A stretch of 44,039 nt of DNA from IMG/VR virus record IMGVR_UViG_3300005590_000043, positions 1 to 44,039 of that record; one strand, given 5' to 3'. Under the pieces are notes generated by a model that ran no database searches, had not been told where the DNA came from, and was given only the letters and a program-made list of their open reading frames with translations. Below are positions 23,459 through 30,083 of this stretch, in pieces; position 1 is the stretch's first letter; each line of letters opens with the position of its first letter. The DNA is from a virus. Made by a program: the position numbers and the translations under genes.

Positions 23459-23964
23459 GACATGGCCTTCTTCATGCTGACGGGTGCACGCTTCAAGGTC
23501 GATTCAGAGAGGGGGGATATGCTTTTGGCCAGATGACCGGCGCAATATGACGCCCCCTCCGCTTGCCTCAGGCCACAGAACAGGTGCGTGCCATCGGTGC
23601 GCTCATCCACCGGCCATCGGCATTGGTTCCGGGTCAGCTCCGTGATCTCTACCAGCAGCATGTCGGCAGCGATTGGCTCGGGAGCCGGCTTTTGTGGTTT
23701 TGGGGCCGGTGGCAAGGACTGGGCCGCTTTCGGGCGCTGGCGGTTGGTTTGTCGCGGCTTGCGGGGCGGTTTCACCCGAACGGGGCGTGTGGGCGTCTTC
23801 GCGCGGCCAGACAGGCCGAGACGATGAACCCTCCCCAGGACGGAGTTCCGGCTACGGTTGGTCCCGAACTCCCGATTGATTGATGCCATCACATCCAGCG
23901 CACGCTTTCCTGCGATCCACTCGTTTTTGAGAAGCCGGTCCTCGGCTGGCGTCCAGGCGCTCAT
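23455..23964 (-). CDS. gcrA-like: GcrA-like cell-cycle regulator
   Basis: 169 residues. Residues 1-55 match the GcrA DNA-binding domain: 'WTPAEDRLLKNEWIAGKRALDVMASINREFGTNRSRNSVLGRVHRLGLSGR' (W at start, S/T-R-N-S/A-V-x-G-x-V-H-R-L-G-L-x-G-R). A Pro/Lys-rich linker (~56-100) follows. The C-terminal domain has 'QCRWPVDE', Cys130-Gly, and Cys141-x-x-His144, the conserved zinc-like end of GcrA, which contacts sigma-70. Host GcrA activates promoters carrying CcrM-methylated GANTC sites. A phage copy could redirect host RNA polymerase, for example to the late operon downstream. A methylase gene lies 2.5 kb upstream in the same operon. Confidence 0.9.
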   Translation of the reverse strand: MSAWTPAEDRLLKNEWIAGKRALDVMASINREFGTNRSRNSVLGRVHRLGLSGRAKTPTRPVRVKPPRKPRQTNRQRPKAAQSLPPAPKPQKPAPEPIAADMLLVEITELTRNQCRWPVDERTDGTHLFCGLRQAEGASYCAGHLAKSISPLSESTLKRAPVSMKKAMS

Positions 23965-24356
23965 GATGCCCCTCCATCGGTACCAAGATCTAGGGTAATT
24001 CGATCAGGGGCGTTCACGGTGTACTGAACATTTCTGTACGGGAATTTTTCTCTAAAGTCTGGGTGTCGCACTCTAACATAGAGTGCATAGGTCTTGAGCT
24101 TGGTTTCTCTGCGCAGCTTCAGCTTGGCGCTTCTGTCTGTCTCGATGCGAAGCTTACCTACGTGCTCTCCCTCACCAAAGAATACGCGAACGGCAGACCC
24201 CTCTGTCAGTATTTCTGCTTTCTCAAGGACGTCTGGATAAATCCTGATGACAATGATGGGTTTGTGCTGGGATTTAGAATTCTTTTCACAGCTGACCCAC
24301 ACGCCATATCGCTCATGATGTTGGCTAGTTGCGGGCTCGTACTCTCTCCAGCTCAT
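23961..24356 (-). CDS. 131-residue protein, unknown
   Basis: The protein starts MSWREYEPATSQHHERYGVWVS and has a central beta-rich region, 'KPIIVIRIYPDVLEKAEILTEGSAVRVFFGEGEHVGKLRIE'. That region resembles an AbrB-like or small sandwich fold; it is followed by a basic 'KLKLRRETKLKTYALYVRVRH'. It overlaps both neighbours by four bases. No confident family. Confidence 0.65.
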   Translation of the reverse strand: MSWREYEPATSQHHERYGVWVSCEKNSKSQHKPIIVIRIYPDVLEKAEILTEGSAVRVFFGEGEHVGKLRIETDRSAKLKLRRETKLKTYALYVRVRHPDFREKFPYRNVQYTVNAPDRITLDLGTDGGAS

Positions 24357-24700
24357 TTCCCGACCACCTCCAAAGCTTTGACGTCATCCGCCATCTTGCG
24401 GAATATGGTCTTGGATTGCTGGATAGAGTCCTCGTTGCGCTCTAGGCGCTGAAAACGGGTGCTATCCCATAGATCGACTGGGCCGTCGCTTAGACCCTTG
24501 CAGTCCCAATGCTTCTTGAGCGCCTCGTTGGGAACACCAACGCCGAGCAAATCCCTGTTCGCTGTGTACCCAAGCGGGAAGCCGAACCCAGCCGGGTAGA
24601 AAGCCTTGACGGTGTAAACCGCCCCCTTCTTCACATTGCATGGGCAGCCAGTGTCCGGACTGTCATCAATGCAGATAACAAGTTCCCCAAGCTTAAACAT
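24353..24700 (-). CDS. 115-residue protein, unknown
   Basis: The ATG at 24700 is preceded by AAAGGAG. The N-terminal part, 'FKLGELVICIDDSPDTGCPCNVKKGAVYTVKAFYP', reads like a KOW/SH3-type small barrel, common in phage proteins of unknown role. The C-terminal part, with 'RFQRLERNEDSIQQSKTIFRKMADDVKALE', is helical. It overlaps the DnaA-like gene by eight bases. Confidence 0.7.
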   Translation of the reverse strand: MFKLGELVICIDDSPDTGCPCNVKKGAVYTVKAFYPAGFGFPLGYTANRDLLGVGVPNEALKKHWDCKGLSDGPVDLWDSTRFQRLERNEDSIQQSKTIFRKMADDVKALEVVGK

Positions 24701-25055
24701 CAGCAGTCTCCTTTGCTGGCTGTGTGTTGAGGTCATAGGCCTGAACCCATGGGCATGCCTTCAGAGCGGCCGCCTCTTTCGCCTCGAAAGCGTCCCGCAT
24801 TTCCTGAGTTGTCGCCTTGGGGCGCGTGCCGTAAGCCTCATGCGAATGCTTCTGTGCCCCGTAGATCAGGGTTGAGTGATCACGGCGAACGAGACGGGCG
24901 GCTGACGGCCAGCTCATGCCCCGGACAACGCACAGATAGTGATAGGCGACAGCGCGCTTGTCTGTGAGGCGCTTCAGCTTTGACGTTGAACGCAGGTCTT
25001 CCAGAGAGATGTCTGCTACACGGCAGGCCTCTGCGAGTTTGGGTGAAAGCGTCAT
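24693..25055 (-). CDS. Stand-alone DnaA domain IV-like protein
   Basis: 120 residues. Residues ~25-75 read 'STSKLKRLTDKRAVAYHYLCVVRGMSWPSAARLVRRDHSTLIYGAQKHS', the DnaA C-terminal helix-turn-helix with its signature 'G/R-R-D-H-S-T-V/L' (RRDHST at 57-62), which reads the DnaA box. The AAA+ part is absent, and the remaining ~45 residues are helical. It could bind DnaA boxes on phage or host origin DNA without ATP control, either recruiting host replication or blocking host DnaA. It is co-transcribed with a Rep-like gene. Confidence 0.85.
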   Translation of the reverse strand: MTLSPKLAEACRVADISLEDLRSTSKLKRLTDKRAVAYHYLCVVRGMSWPSAARLVRRDHSTLIYGAQKHSHEAYGTRPKATTQEMRDAFEAKEAAALKACPWVQAYDLNTQPAKETADV

Positions 25056-25672
25056 GAGCGGGCCTCCTGTATCCGTGCGCTGACGCGGCTTATGATCTGA
25101 GGTCGGATGCCGGAGAGCGAGGCAATCTCGTCCTCCAGTTCCTTCCAGTGGGGAAACCAGCTACTCTTGCTGGGCCACTCGGCCAGAACGTGCCGCACAA
25201 TATCGCCGGGAAATTTGGACAGATCGTCAGCATAAACCTTCAGCTTCAACTCGCTGGACATATCGTCCTGCTTTGCGTGCCCGGTCTTCACTGCACAGAT
25301 CGTTAGCCACTCGATAATCTTGCTCTTTGGTGCGGGTGCAGACAGTCCCTTGAGCACGCCATTTACGCGGTCAACATCAACCTGATCAGCCAGCTTCACG
25401 GTCAGGTCCATGATGGGCTCCCACCCGCCCTTCTTCGGAAACCTGCTCCCCGTAACCTCGTGTTTCACGGATACTCCGCAGGCCTGCAGCGACGAGACCG
25501 CCGCCGCGAGATTGTCCTGCGGGCTGCGGGCGAGAAGCCGATCTGGCTGCACGCTCAGTGCGCCATTTGATCGTGTTTCGGACCCAGGTTCGCCACGCTG
25601 CTGACCAGTCTCGCTTGGTAGAACCCTTGCCAGTGGCCGAAACCCAGTGGTCCCGGAATTGTTCGTGCTCAT
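25052..25672 (-). CDS. Replication-associated protein, unknown
   Basis: The start is uncertain: the ATG at 25672 has GAGGAA at good distance but overlaps the Rep-like gene by 287 bases, while a GTG at 25552 gives 166 residues. The C-terminal region, 'IEWLTICAVKTGHAKQDDMSSELKLKVYADDLSKFPGDIVRHVLAEWPSKSSWFPHWKELEDEIASL', matches a helical protein common beside replication genes in alphaproteobacterial phages (Y-A-x-D-L...P-x-D-x-V...W...W-P-x-W-x-E-L). A helicase-loader or Rep partner role is inferred. Confidence 0.75.
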   Translation of the reverse strand: MSTNNSGTTGFRPLARVLPSETGQQRGEPGSETRSNGALSVQPDRLLARSPQDNLAAAVSSLQACGVSVKHEVTGSRFPKKGGWEPIMDLTVKLADQVDVDRVNGVLKGLSAPAPKSKIIEWLTICAVKTGHAKQDDMSSELKLKVYADDLSKFPGDIVRHVLAEWPSKSSWFPHWKELEDEIASLSGIRPQIISRVSARIQEARS

Positions 25673-26276
25673 GGTTGATTTCCTCACGGCTGAGGCCCTG
25701 CTCTGCGGCAAAGGCGTAGTCTTTCGTGGTGGGTGACCAGTTTTCAGGGATGCGCGCTCCGCGTGCTGACCCTCTCGGGACGGATTTCCGTTTCGGTTGG
25801 TCTGGCTCCGGGGGTGGTTGCGCGCTCTGCGCGCCAACAATATTGGTGTTAAGAACGGTGTTAGAGAACGGTGTTCCTAATGGATTTGCCGTGTGAGCAA
25901 ACGTGATTTGCTCTGGTGGCAATTCTGATTTGCTGTCTTGGCAATTCACATGTTTTGCCGTGTCAGCAAAACACTCATTCTCATCAGGCATCGGAAGGCT
26001 CTCATCAAGCTCCCTATCCATCAAAACCTGATAGACATTCGCCTTCATTTTTCCGATGCGTTTTTTGTTGACCCATCCCCACTTGCAGAGGTCGGAAAGC
26101 GAGCTTGATACGCGCGCGTTATTTGTACGCGCCCTTTCGGCAATCTTGTCCTGTCCGACCCGGCACCACCCGTCCTTGTCGGCAAAGCTGCACAGGGACG
26201 TAAGAACACGAATGTGCATCGCCTCAAGGCGAGGGTCATCCAAAGCAGCGGTTGGGACGGCTGCGAACCTGCTCAT
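25386..26276 (-). CDS. Replication initiator-like protein with N-terminal HTH
   Basis: 296 residues. Residues 1-90 form a winged HTH of the phage Rep/O type: 'MHIRVLTSLCSFADKDGWCRVGQDKIAERARTNNARVSSSLSDLCKWGWVNKK'. A variable linker follows. The C-terminal part has 'FRDHWVSATGKGSTKRDWSAAWRTWVRNTIKW', usual in these initiators and loaders. The final ~55 residues are low complexity and overlap another gene in a different frame. It likely binds the phage origin, which may lie within this gene as in lambda O. The start overlaps the previous stop (ATGA). Confidence 0.85.
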   Translation of the reverse strand: MSRFAAVPTAALDDPRLEAMHIRVLTSLCSFADKDGWCRVGQDKIAERARTNNARVSSSLSDLCKWGWVNKKRIGKMKANVYQVLMDRELDESLPMPDENECFADTAKHVNCQDSKSELPPEQITFAHTANPLGTPFSNTVLNTNIVGAQSAQPPPEPDQPKRKSVPRGSARGARIPENWSPTTKDYAFAAEQGLSREEINHEHEQFRDHWVSATGKGSTKRDWSAAWRTWVRNTIKWRTERAARSASRPQPAGQSRGGGLVAAGLRSIRETRGYGEQVSEEGRVGAHHGPDREAG

Positions 26277-26464
26277 ACCCTCACCTCGCGTCCCTGATGC
26301 CCGCCCAGCCCCGCCGCGTTCAGCCGCTTTGTCAGCTCAAACTGCAGGTCAAAGTGGCGGTTACACACATGGCGGAAATCGTCCGTGTTGTTCCACGTCC
26401 ATGATCTTACGACCTTGGTGGCCGGGGTGGTGATGTCGTGGAAAGCGCAGTCTTCACAGGTCAT
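26273..26464 (-). CDS. 63-residue protein with possible zinc motif
   Basis: The ATG at 26464 (MTCEDCAFHD) lies inside the 3' end of the methylase gene, with GGGGAAAT upstream. Cys3-x-x-Cys6 and a later 'VCNRHFD' (C-x-x-H) could bind one zinc ion. The stop overlaps the Rep start. A small nucleic-acid- or protein-binding role is possible; no family was recognised. Confidence 0.65.
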   Translation of the reverse strand: MTCEDCAFHDITTPATKVVRSWTWNNTDDFRHVCNRHFDLQFELTKRLNAAGLGGHQGREVRV

Positions 26465-27212
26465 CGAATTTCCCCGCTTCAAAGCCCCAGGTATCCCAAC
26501 CCTCCCGAGACTGCCTGCTGAACAGTTCAAGCCGACGGGCATTGGGCACCAGCGCCTCAGCCGCAGCGAAAGCCTCGTCGGGCTTGCGTGAATGCTCTCG
26601 CGCCTCTGCCATAATTACGGAGCGGACATTCTTCGCGGTTTGAGGATTACCATTCGTGGCGATCAGGAAGGGCTCATTGGCGCTGCGCAAGCGATAGCCG
26701 GTTCCGAAGGCGAGCTTGCCCTTGGCCGTGGTCTTGACCCATGTGCCGGCCGTGACGAACCGAAAGCCCCAGGCAGCGATGACTTCGAACGCCTGCGGTA
26801 GCATTGGATTCGTGGCCCACAGCCATAATAGGGAATCACCGGCGGCGAGTTCACCCACCGGAAGTGCCTTGATCTGGTCGAGAGGCATGCAGTCGTATTG
26901 CGCCTGCGCAGCCTTACCATGGCCCTTGTCTGAATATGTCTCAAACGTCCATGGCGGATCCGCAACGATCAGATCATACGAAAACGGACGAAGCCCGCTG
27001 AAAACAGACGCCGGGTTGGAATCCTTGACCGCAATATAAGCACCGTCATCGAGCGACTGAGGGACGCCCTCAGGTGCCGGGGGCACGGATTTGACCTCTT
27101 GGGCCGTGCTTGCACTCACGGCTTTCGAGGCAGGATTCCCATTGACCAGTCTGTTGCCCGGCTCAGTGGTTGGGAGGATTGCCCCCGGATTATGTTTGGT
27201 GGTGGCGGTCAT
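26454..27212 (-). CDS. MT-A70 family adenine-N6 methyltransferase
   Basis: 252 residues. The first ~70 are low complexity. Then 'YDLIVADPPWTFETYSDKGHGKAAQAQYDCM' holds the catalytic DPPW (85-88), followed by 'LLWLWATNPMLPQAFEVIAAWGFRFVTAGTWVKTTAKGKLAFGTGYRLRSANEPFLIATNG' and 'HSRKPDEAFAAAEALVPNARRLELFSRQSREGWDTWGFE', a full MT-A70 domain. It transfers a methyl group from S-adenosylmethionine to adenine, presumably in DNA. It may protect phage DNA from restriction or mark sites read by regulators such as GcrA. The site specificity is unknown. Confidence 0.95.
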   Translation of the reverse strand: MTATTKHNPGAILPTTEPGNRLVNGNPASKAVSASTAQEVKSVPPAPEGVPQSLDDGAYIAVKDSNPASVFSGLRPFSYDLIVADPPWTFETYSDKGHGKAAQAQYDCMPLDQIKALPVGELAAGDSLLWLWATNPMLPQAFEVIAAWGFRFVTAGTWVKTTAKGKLAFGTGYRLRSANEPFLIATNGNPQTAKNVRSVIMAEAREHSRKPDEAFAAAEALVPNARRLELFSRQSREGWDTWGFEAGKFDDL

Positions 27213-27538
27213 GACGGCAGATCCATCAGCGCCTTACGAACATGTGCTGCGTCCACATCCAGCTTGCTGGAGAGGTAGTCGCTGAGGGCGAGGATGTTCT
27301 CGGAACGGCTCAGTTTCGGCAGCTGGTCAGGGGTTCTCAGGACAGTGATTTCACGTGCCCTGCCCCCCGCTCGCCGTATGTATCCTCGCTCTTCAAGGGA
27401 GATGAGCACCCGGTGAACGCCGCTATTTGAGTTCACGCCCGTGGACCCACGCATTTCCATAAAGCTGGGGGACACGCCCCCATGTCTGGCCTGATAGTCG
27501 ATGATGAATTGGAGAACCTGCTTCTGCTTGGAGGTCAT
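27209..27538 (-). CDS. LexA N-terminal DNA-binding domain protein
   Basis: 109 residues from the ATG at 27538. Residues 1-65, 'TSKQKQVLQFIIDYQARHGGVSPSFMEMRGSTGVNSNSGVHRVLISLEERGYIRRAGGRAREI', are the LexA winged HTH (S-P-S-x-x-E/M-I/M ... S-x-S-x-V-H-R-x-L-x-x-L-E-x-R-G-x-I-R/R). The S24 protease part is absent, so it cannot self-cleave. A helical tail follows. It might bind SOS-box-like operators constitutively. It overlaps the methylase start by four bases. Confidence 0.9.
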   Translation of the reverse strand: MTSKQKQVLQFIIDYQARHGGVSPSFMEMRGSTGVNSNSGVHRVLISLEERGYIRRAGGRAREITVLRTPDQLPKLSRSENILALSDYLSSKLDVDAAHVRKALMDLPS

Positions 27539-27675
27539 CTCGCCACCTCGCCTGCAACCGTCCGGCCCAGCATGAAGCAGGCCCACACCATCAACGCGAT
27601 CAGGCCCCAGCTCAGGGCCGCGCCGGGAATGATCGTCAGGGGTTCCCAGCGCTTTGCAGCAGCCGGATTAACCAT
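27535..27675 (-). CDS. 46-residue single-pass membrane protein
   Basis: The ATG at 27675 overlaps the previous stop region. The product is 'MVNPAAAKRWEPLTIIPGAALSWGLIALMVWACFMLGRTVAGEVAR', with one clear hydrophobic helix (about residues 15-37) and a basic/small-residue N-terminus. Tiling with both neighbours supports it. The function is unknown; superinfection exclusion or a holin-like role would be guesses. Confidence 0.6.
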   Translation of the reverse strand: MVNPAAAKRWEPLTIIPGAALSWGLIALMVWACFMLGRTVAGEVAR

Positions 27676-28066
27676 GCTGCGCCAGATGCGCGTGCTCCGG
27701 AGACGGATCAGGGCTCTGAGCCACCAGACCTGCAGGGACAGGCTCCCCGCCTGCCAGCTGCGCTTTAAGGCGCGCAACCTCGTTCGTGTGCTCACTGATT
27801 TTCCTCCGCAGGCGCTCTTCATGTTCCTCGACCTCCGGCGAAAACAGCGCCAGAAGTCCGTCGCGGCCCATATCCGCGATGATTTTCAGCAGGGCCGCCC
27901 CACGCGGCTCCCTGCCCTCGGTTACCCACCCATTGGCCGTTCGAAGGTCGACCCCGGTCAGGGATGCCAGTTTCTTCGCGGCGTTCGGCCCATATCGCTG
28001 GCGCAGGAGCTTCCGAACCCGCTCGCCCAGTGACAATTTTTGGTAATCTTCTGCATTGTGTTGCAT
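27668..28066 (-). CDS. HTH regulatory protein (CII position)
   Basis: 132 residues beginning MQHNAEDYQKLSLGERVRKLLRQRYGPNAAKKLASLTGVDLRTANGWVTEGREPRGAALLKIIADMG, an HTH of Cro/C1 or CII type (residues ~27-60). A coiled coil (HEERLRRKISEHTNEVARLKAQL) for oligomerisation follows. It is the first gene of the leftward operon after cro, the lambda cII position. The start is preceded by GGAG. Its 5' end forms one arm of an 11-bp inverted repeat (28056-28125). Confidence 0.75.
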   Translation of the reverse strand: MQHNAEDYQKLSLGERVRKLLRQRYGPNAAKKLASLTGVDLRTANGWVTEGREPRGAALLKIIADMGRDGLLALFSPEVEEHEERLRRKISEHTNEVARLKAQLAGGEPVPAGLVAQSPDPSPEHAHLAQHG

Positions 28067-28125
28067 GGCTCATTCGCTCCATATCCGTTTCGGAAAGGAG
28101 GCTTTGCGCAATAGATGCAACACAA
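28056..28125. repeat. 11-bp inverted repeat spanning two divergent start codons
   Basis: TTGTGTTGCAT at 28056-28066 and ATGCAACACAA at 28115-28125 are exact inverted copies, and each contains the start codon of a divergent reading frame. Both products therefore start Met-Gln-His-Asn. The 48-base space between could hold divergent promoters or an operator. Confidence 0.6.
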
Positions 28126-28312
28126 CAGACCGGAAGAACTGAGAAACGAGGTTGACCACTTGCTGGCGGCGGCCTCGTTTCTCATCGTCAGCGCACGGCG
28201 CAAGATCGACCTTGCCGAGCAGATGGAAAGATTGAGCAGGGCGGACAGGCTGGGTGGGGGACGCAATGCCCGCCCTGCTCCGGCGCGCAGCATAAGGGGG
28301 GACGGATGCTGA
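28115..28312 (+). CDS. Small helical protein, uncertain gene
   Basis: A 65-residue frame, 'MQHNRPEELRNEVDHLLAAASFLIVSARRKIDLAEQMERLSRADRL', with a helical first 45 residues and a Gly/Arg-rich end. AAAGGAGG lies upstream but about 13 bases away, farther than ideal. It is opposite to the leftward operon and fills an otherwise empty ~300-base gap between cro and the next leftward gene. It may be real, or the gap may hold regulatory RNA. Confidence 0.4.
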   Translation: MQHNRPEELRNEVDHLLAAASFLIVSARRKIDLAEQMERLSRADRLGGGRNARPAPARSIRGDGC

Positions 28313-28368
28313 GGCCGTTTTCGACGTTGCGCACGAAGCGCACGAACAATGGATGCGGTCGGCCGGAG

Positions 28369-28650
28369 TCATTGGGCTGGCTCCGGTCTGACGCGCGCGC
28401 TTTGTGCCGCTCGCGCCTCCTTCGACCGGAGGGCCTTCTCCTTCGCGCGGTTGGCGGCGATTTGGGCAAGCCCGGCGAAATCAAGATCGATCCCGCGTGC
28501 CGATGCGGCCTCCACGAGAGCGCCCCAGTGCTTGGGCGGAATACTGCAGCGAAGAAGCCAGCTGGAAACCGTCGGGTATTTCTCGCCCGTGATTTCAGCG
28601 ATCTCGCTGTTCCCACCAAATGCCTGGAAGATGTCTTTCACAAAACGCAT
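28369..28650 (-). CDS. Cro-like repressor
   Basis: 93 residues from the ATG at 28650: 'MRFVKDIFQAFGGNSEIAEITGEKYPTVSSWLLRCSIPPKHWGALVEAASARGI', a small HTH of the Cro/YdaS type (I-F-x-A-F-G-G-x-x-x-x-A-x-x-x-G...V-x-x-W), then a basic helical tail. It is divergent from CI across a 71-base operator region. The predicted promoter places transcription start within a few bases of the ATG, so the mRNA may be leaderless. Confidence 0.85.
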   Translation of the reverse strand: MRFVKDIFQAFGGNSEIAEITGEKYPTVSSWLLRCSIPPKHWGALVEAASARGIDLDFAGLAQIAANRAKEKALRSKEARAAQSARVRPEPAQ

Positions 28651-28700
28651 AATACCGCTATGCGTTATGCATTCTGCAAAGTCAATGCCTAATGCATAAT
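28641..28700. promoter_or_regulatory. CI/Cro operator region with leftward promoter
   Basis: Leftward -35 TTGACT is the complement of 28680-28685, and after 17 bases CATAGC may serve as -10. The spacer holds AATGCATAA (complement of 28665-28673). A second AATGCATAA lies at 28691-28699 on the plus strand; CATAAT at 28694-28699 is also a good -10 for cI. A CGCATAAT half-site is at 28646-28653. The same arrangement recurs at 30005-30058, identifying the operator. Confidence 0.7.
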
Positions 28701-28721
28701 ACAACGCGCTACTGATTAGGT

Positions 28722-29375
28722 ATGACTGATTCCGCAATAGCAGCACGATTGAGAGAAGCCCGCATCAATGCGGGGTACGAAACCGTAATGGAGGCATGCG
28801 AAGCATTTGGGTTCAAATATGCCACATATGCAGGCCACGAGAATGGATCGAGGGGAGTCAAAGCCGACTCTCTCAAGCGCTACGCCACGGCGTTTCGGGT
28901 GCCAATTGAATGGTTGCTGACGGGTGCGCAGACCGCTTTGAAGCCATCGCATCGGGAAGCTATTACCACCATTCCGATCTACGACATTAGAGCCAGTGCG
29001 GGCCCTGGCGCGATGGCTGAAGACGGCGAACCAATTGGATACCAGCCTTATAGGCAACAGGAGCTTGGCAGAATTACGCGAACAGCAGAGGAGAATTTGG
29101 CCGTGATTCGTGTTGCTGGTGACAGCATGGAGCCAACGCTAGCAAATGCCGATCAAGTTCTTGTCGATAGATCTATTCGCAAGGTCGGCCGCGACGGCAT
29201 CTACATTATCGCTTTAGAAGATGATTTGCTTGTGAAGCGGTGCCAAGTCGATCTGCAGACGCGGCATATTATCGTGAAGTCCGACAATTCCGCTTATGAA
29301 ACAATGACGGTGACCGATGCCGAGCGTATGGAAGTTCTAGGGCGGGTGATTTGGATTGGGAGGGTCTTGGGATGA
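28722..29375 (+). CDS. CI-like repressor with S24 self-cleavage domain
   Basis: 217 residues. The N-terminal HTH is 'AARLREARINAGYETVMEACEAFGFKYATYAGHENGSRGVKADSLKRYATAF'. The linker has the likely cleavage site Ala93-Gly94 in RASAGPGA. The S24 peptidase part has catalytic Ser135 in 'VAGDSMEPTL' and Lys172 in 'EDDLLVKRC'. RecA-stimulated self-cleavage should therefore induce the prophage after DNA damage. It is transcribed divergently from cro, and its stop overlaps the start of a secreted-protein gene (ATGA), so the two are coupled in the lysogen. Confidence 0.95.
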   Translation: MTDSAIAARLREARINAGYETVMEACEAFGFKYATYAGHENGSRGVKADSLKRYATAFRVPIEWLLTGAQTALKPSHREAITTIPIYDIRASAGPGAMAEDGEPIGYQPYRQQELGRITRTAEENLAVIRVAGDSMEPTLANADQVLVDRSIRKVGRDGIYIIALEDDLLVKRCQVDLQTRHIIVKSDNSAYETMTVTDAERMEVLGRVIWIGRVLG

Positions 29376-29938
29376 GGGTTTTACCCCCTGCAGCGCTATT
29401 AATATCGCTCAGCTGTTTTCACTTGAGCGCATTTGCCGAACCTGAAGGCTGGCTTTACGGGGAAGAAAGAGAGCACTCTCCAGGCAGTTACTCCACGCAC
29501 TGGGGGGAGGTAGAGGGTTGGCACCTTTGGCAGATTGAAATCGCATCAGGACGCGTCTGCAACGCGATAAAGTCTGATGACCCTGGCGAAATACCTACCC
29601 CTGCGCTCTACGGGATTTTTGATAATCCCGCTCCCTACGTTTCAATATTGAAAGTCAGGTCCAGAACAATTTCCAACGTGTATACCTCTGGCGATCCCTC
29701 AGCAGCTAAGGAGTATCGCGCCTCTGGGGCAAGGTTCTTCGAGCAATACAATTTCCGTTCAGCCAACTGGGTAAATTATGACGGCGCAAAAGTTGAATTT
29801 CACTTGGCGGGCCAACGCATGTCTTTATTGGGTGCCAAGCCGTTCGATGAAACCTTTGTTATCGATATGACTGGCGCAAGAAAGGCTTCTAATTGGGTGG
29901 AGCAATGCATGGCGTCTGAGCCATCTGAAGCCCAATAA
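29372..29938 (+). CDS. Secreted protein coupled to cI (lysogenic conversion candidate)
   Basis: 188 residues from the ATG at 29372, overlapping the cI stop; GGGAGG lies upstream. Residues 1-24 (MRVLPPAALLISLSCFHLSAFA then EPEG) are a clear Sec signal peptide ending A-F-A. The mature part is aromatic-rich with two Cys, beginning EGWLYGEEREHSPGSYSTHWGE, with 'GWHLWQIEIASGRVCNAIKSDD' and a later 'ASNWVEQCMAS'. It is likely periplasmic. As part of the cI transcript it should be made in lysogens. It may alter the envelope or block superinfection. No family was recognised. Confidence 0.85.
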   Translation: MRVLPPAALLISLSCFHLSAFAEPEGWLYGEEREHSPGSYSTHWGEVEGWHLWQIEIASGRVCNAIKSDDPGEIPTPALYGIFDNPAPYVSILKVRSRTISNVYTSGDPSAAKEYRASGARFFEQYNFRSANWVNYDGAKVEFHLAGQRMSLLGAKPFDETFVIDMTGARKASNWVEQCMASEPSEAQ

Positions 29939-30004
29939 CCCAAGCTCCCTGACGATTCTGAATTCGCAAATCGCGCAAGGCGAATAGCTTTCACAAAAGC
30001 GAAT

Positions 30005-30058
30005 ATTATGCGTTTTGCAGAATTATCTGTTGACTACGCATAATGCATAATGCATTGT
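30005..30058 (+). promoter_or_regulatory. Early rightward promoter with operators
   Basis: TTGACT at 30030-30035 (-35) is followed after 17 bases by CATTGT at 30053-30058 (weak -10). The spacer carries CGCATAAT and AATGCATAA (30042-30050), and AATGCATT overlaps its end (30049-30056). ATTATGCGTTTTG at 30005-30017 is an exact inverted copy of 28641-28653 at the cro start. The design matches the cro promoter base for base around the operator, so CI should repress both. It drives the genes from 30084. Confidence 0.7.
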
Positions 30059-30083
30059 TTCCTCATCGAAGAGGAAACAAGAC

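Noticed and set aside
28070-28619. Long minus-strand frames opposite or between cro and the HTH gene
   Set aside because: Low-complexity Arg/Ser/Pro products, shadowing the cro frame, with no ribosome site.
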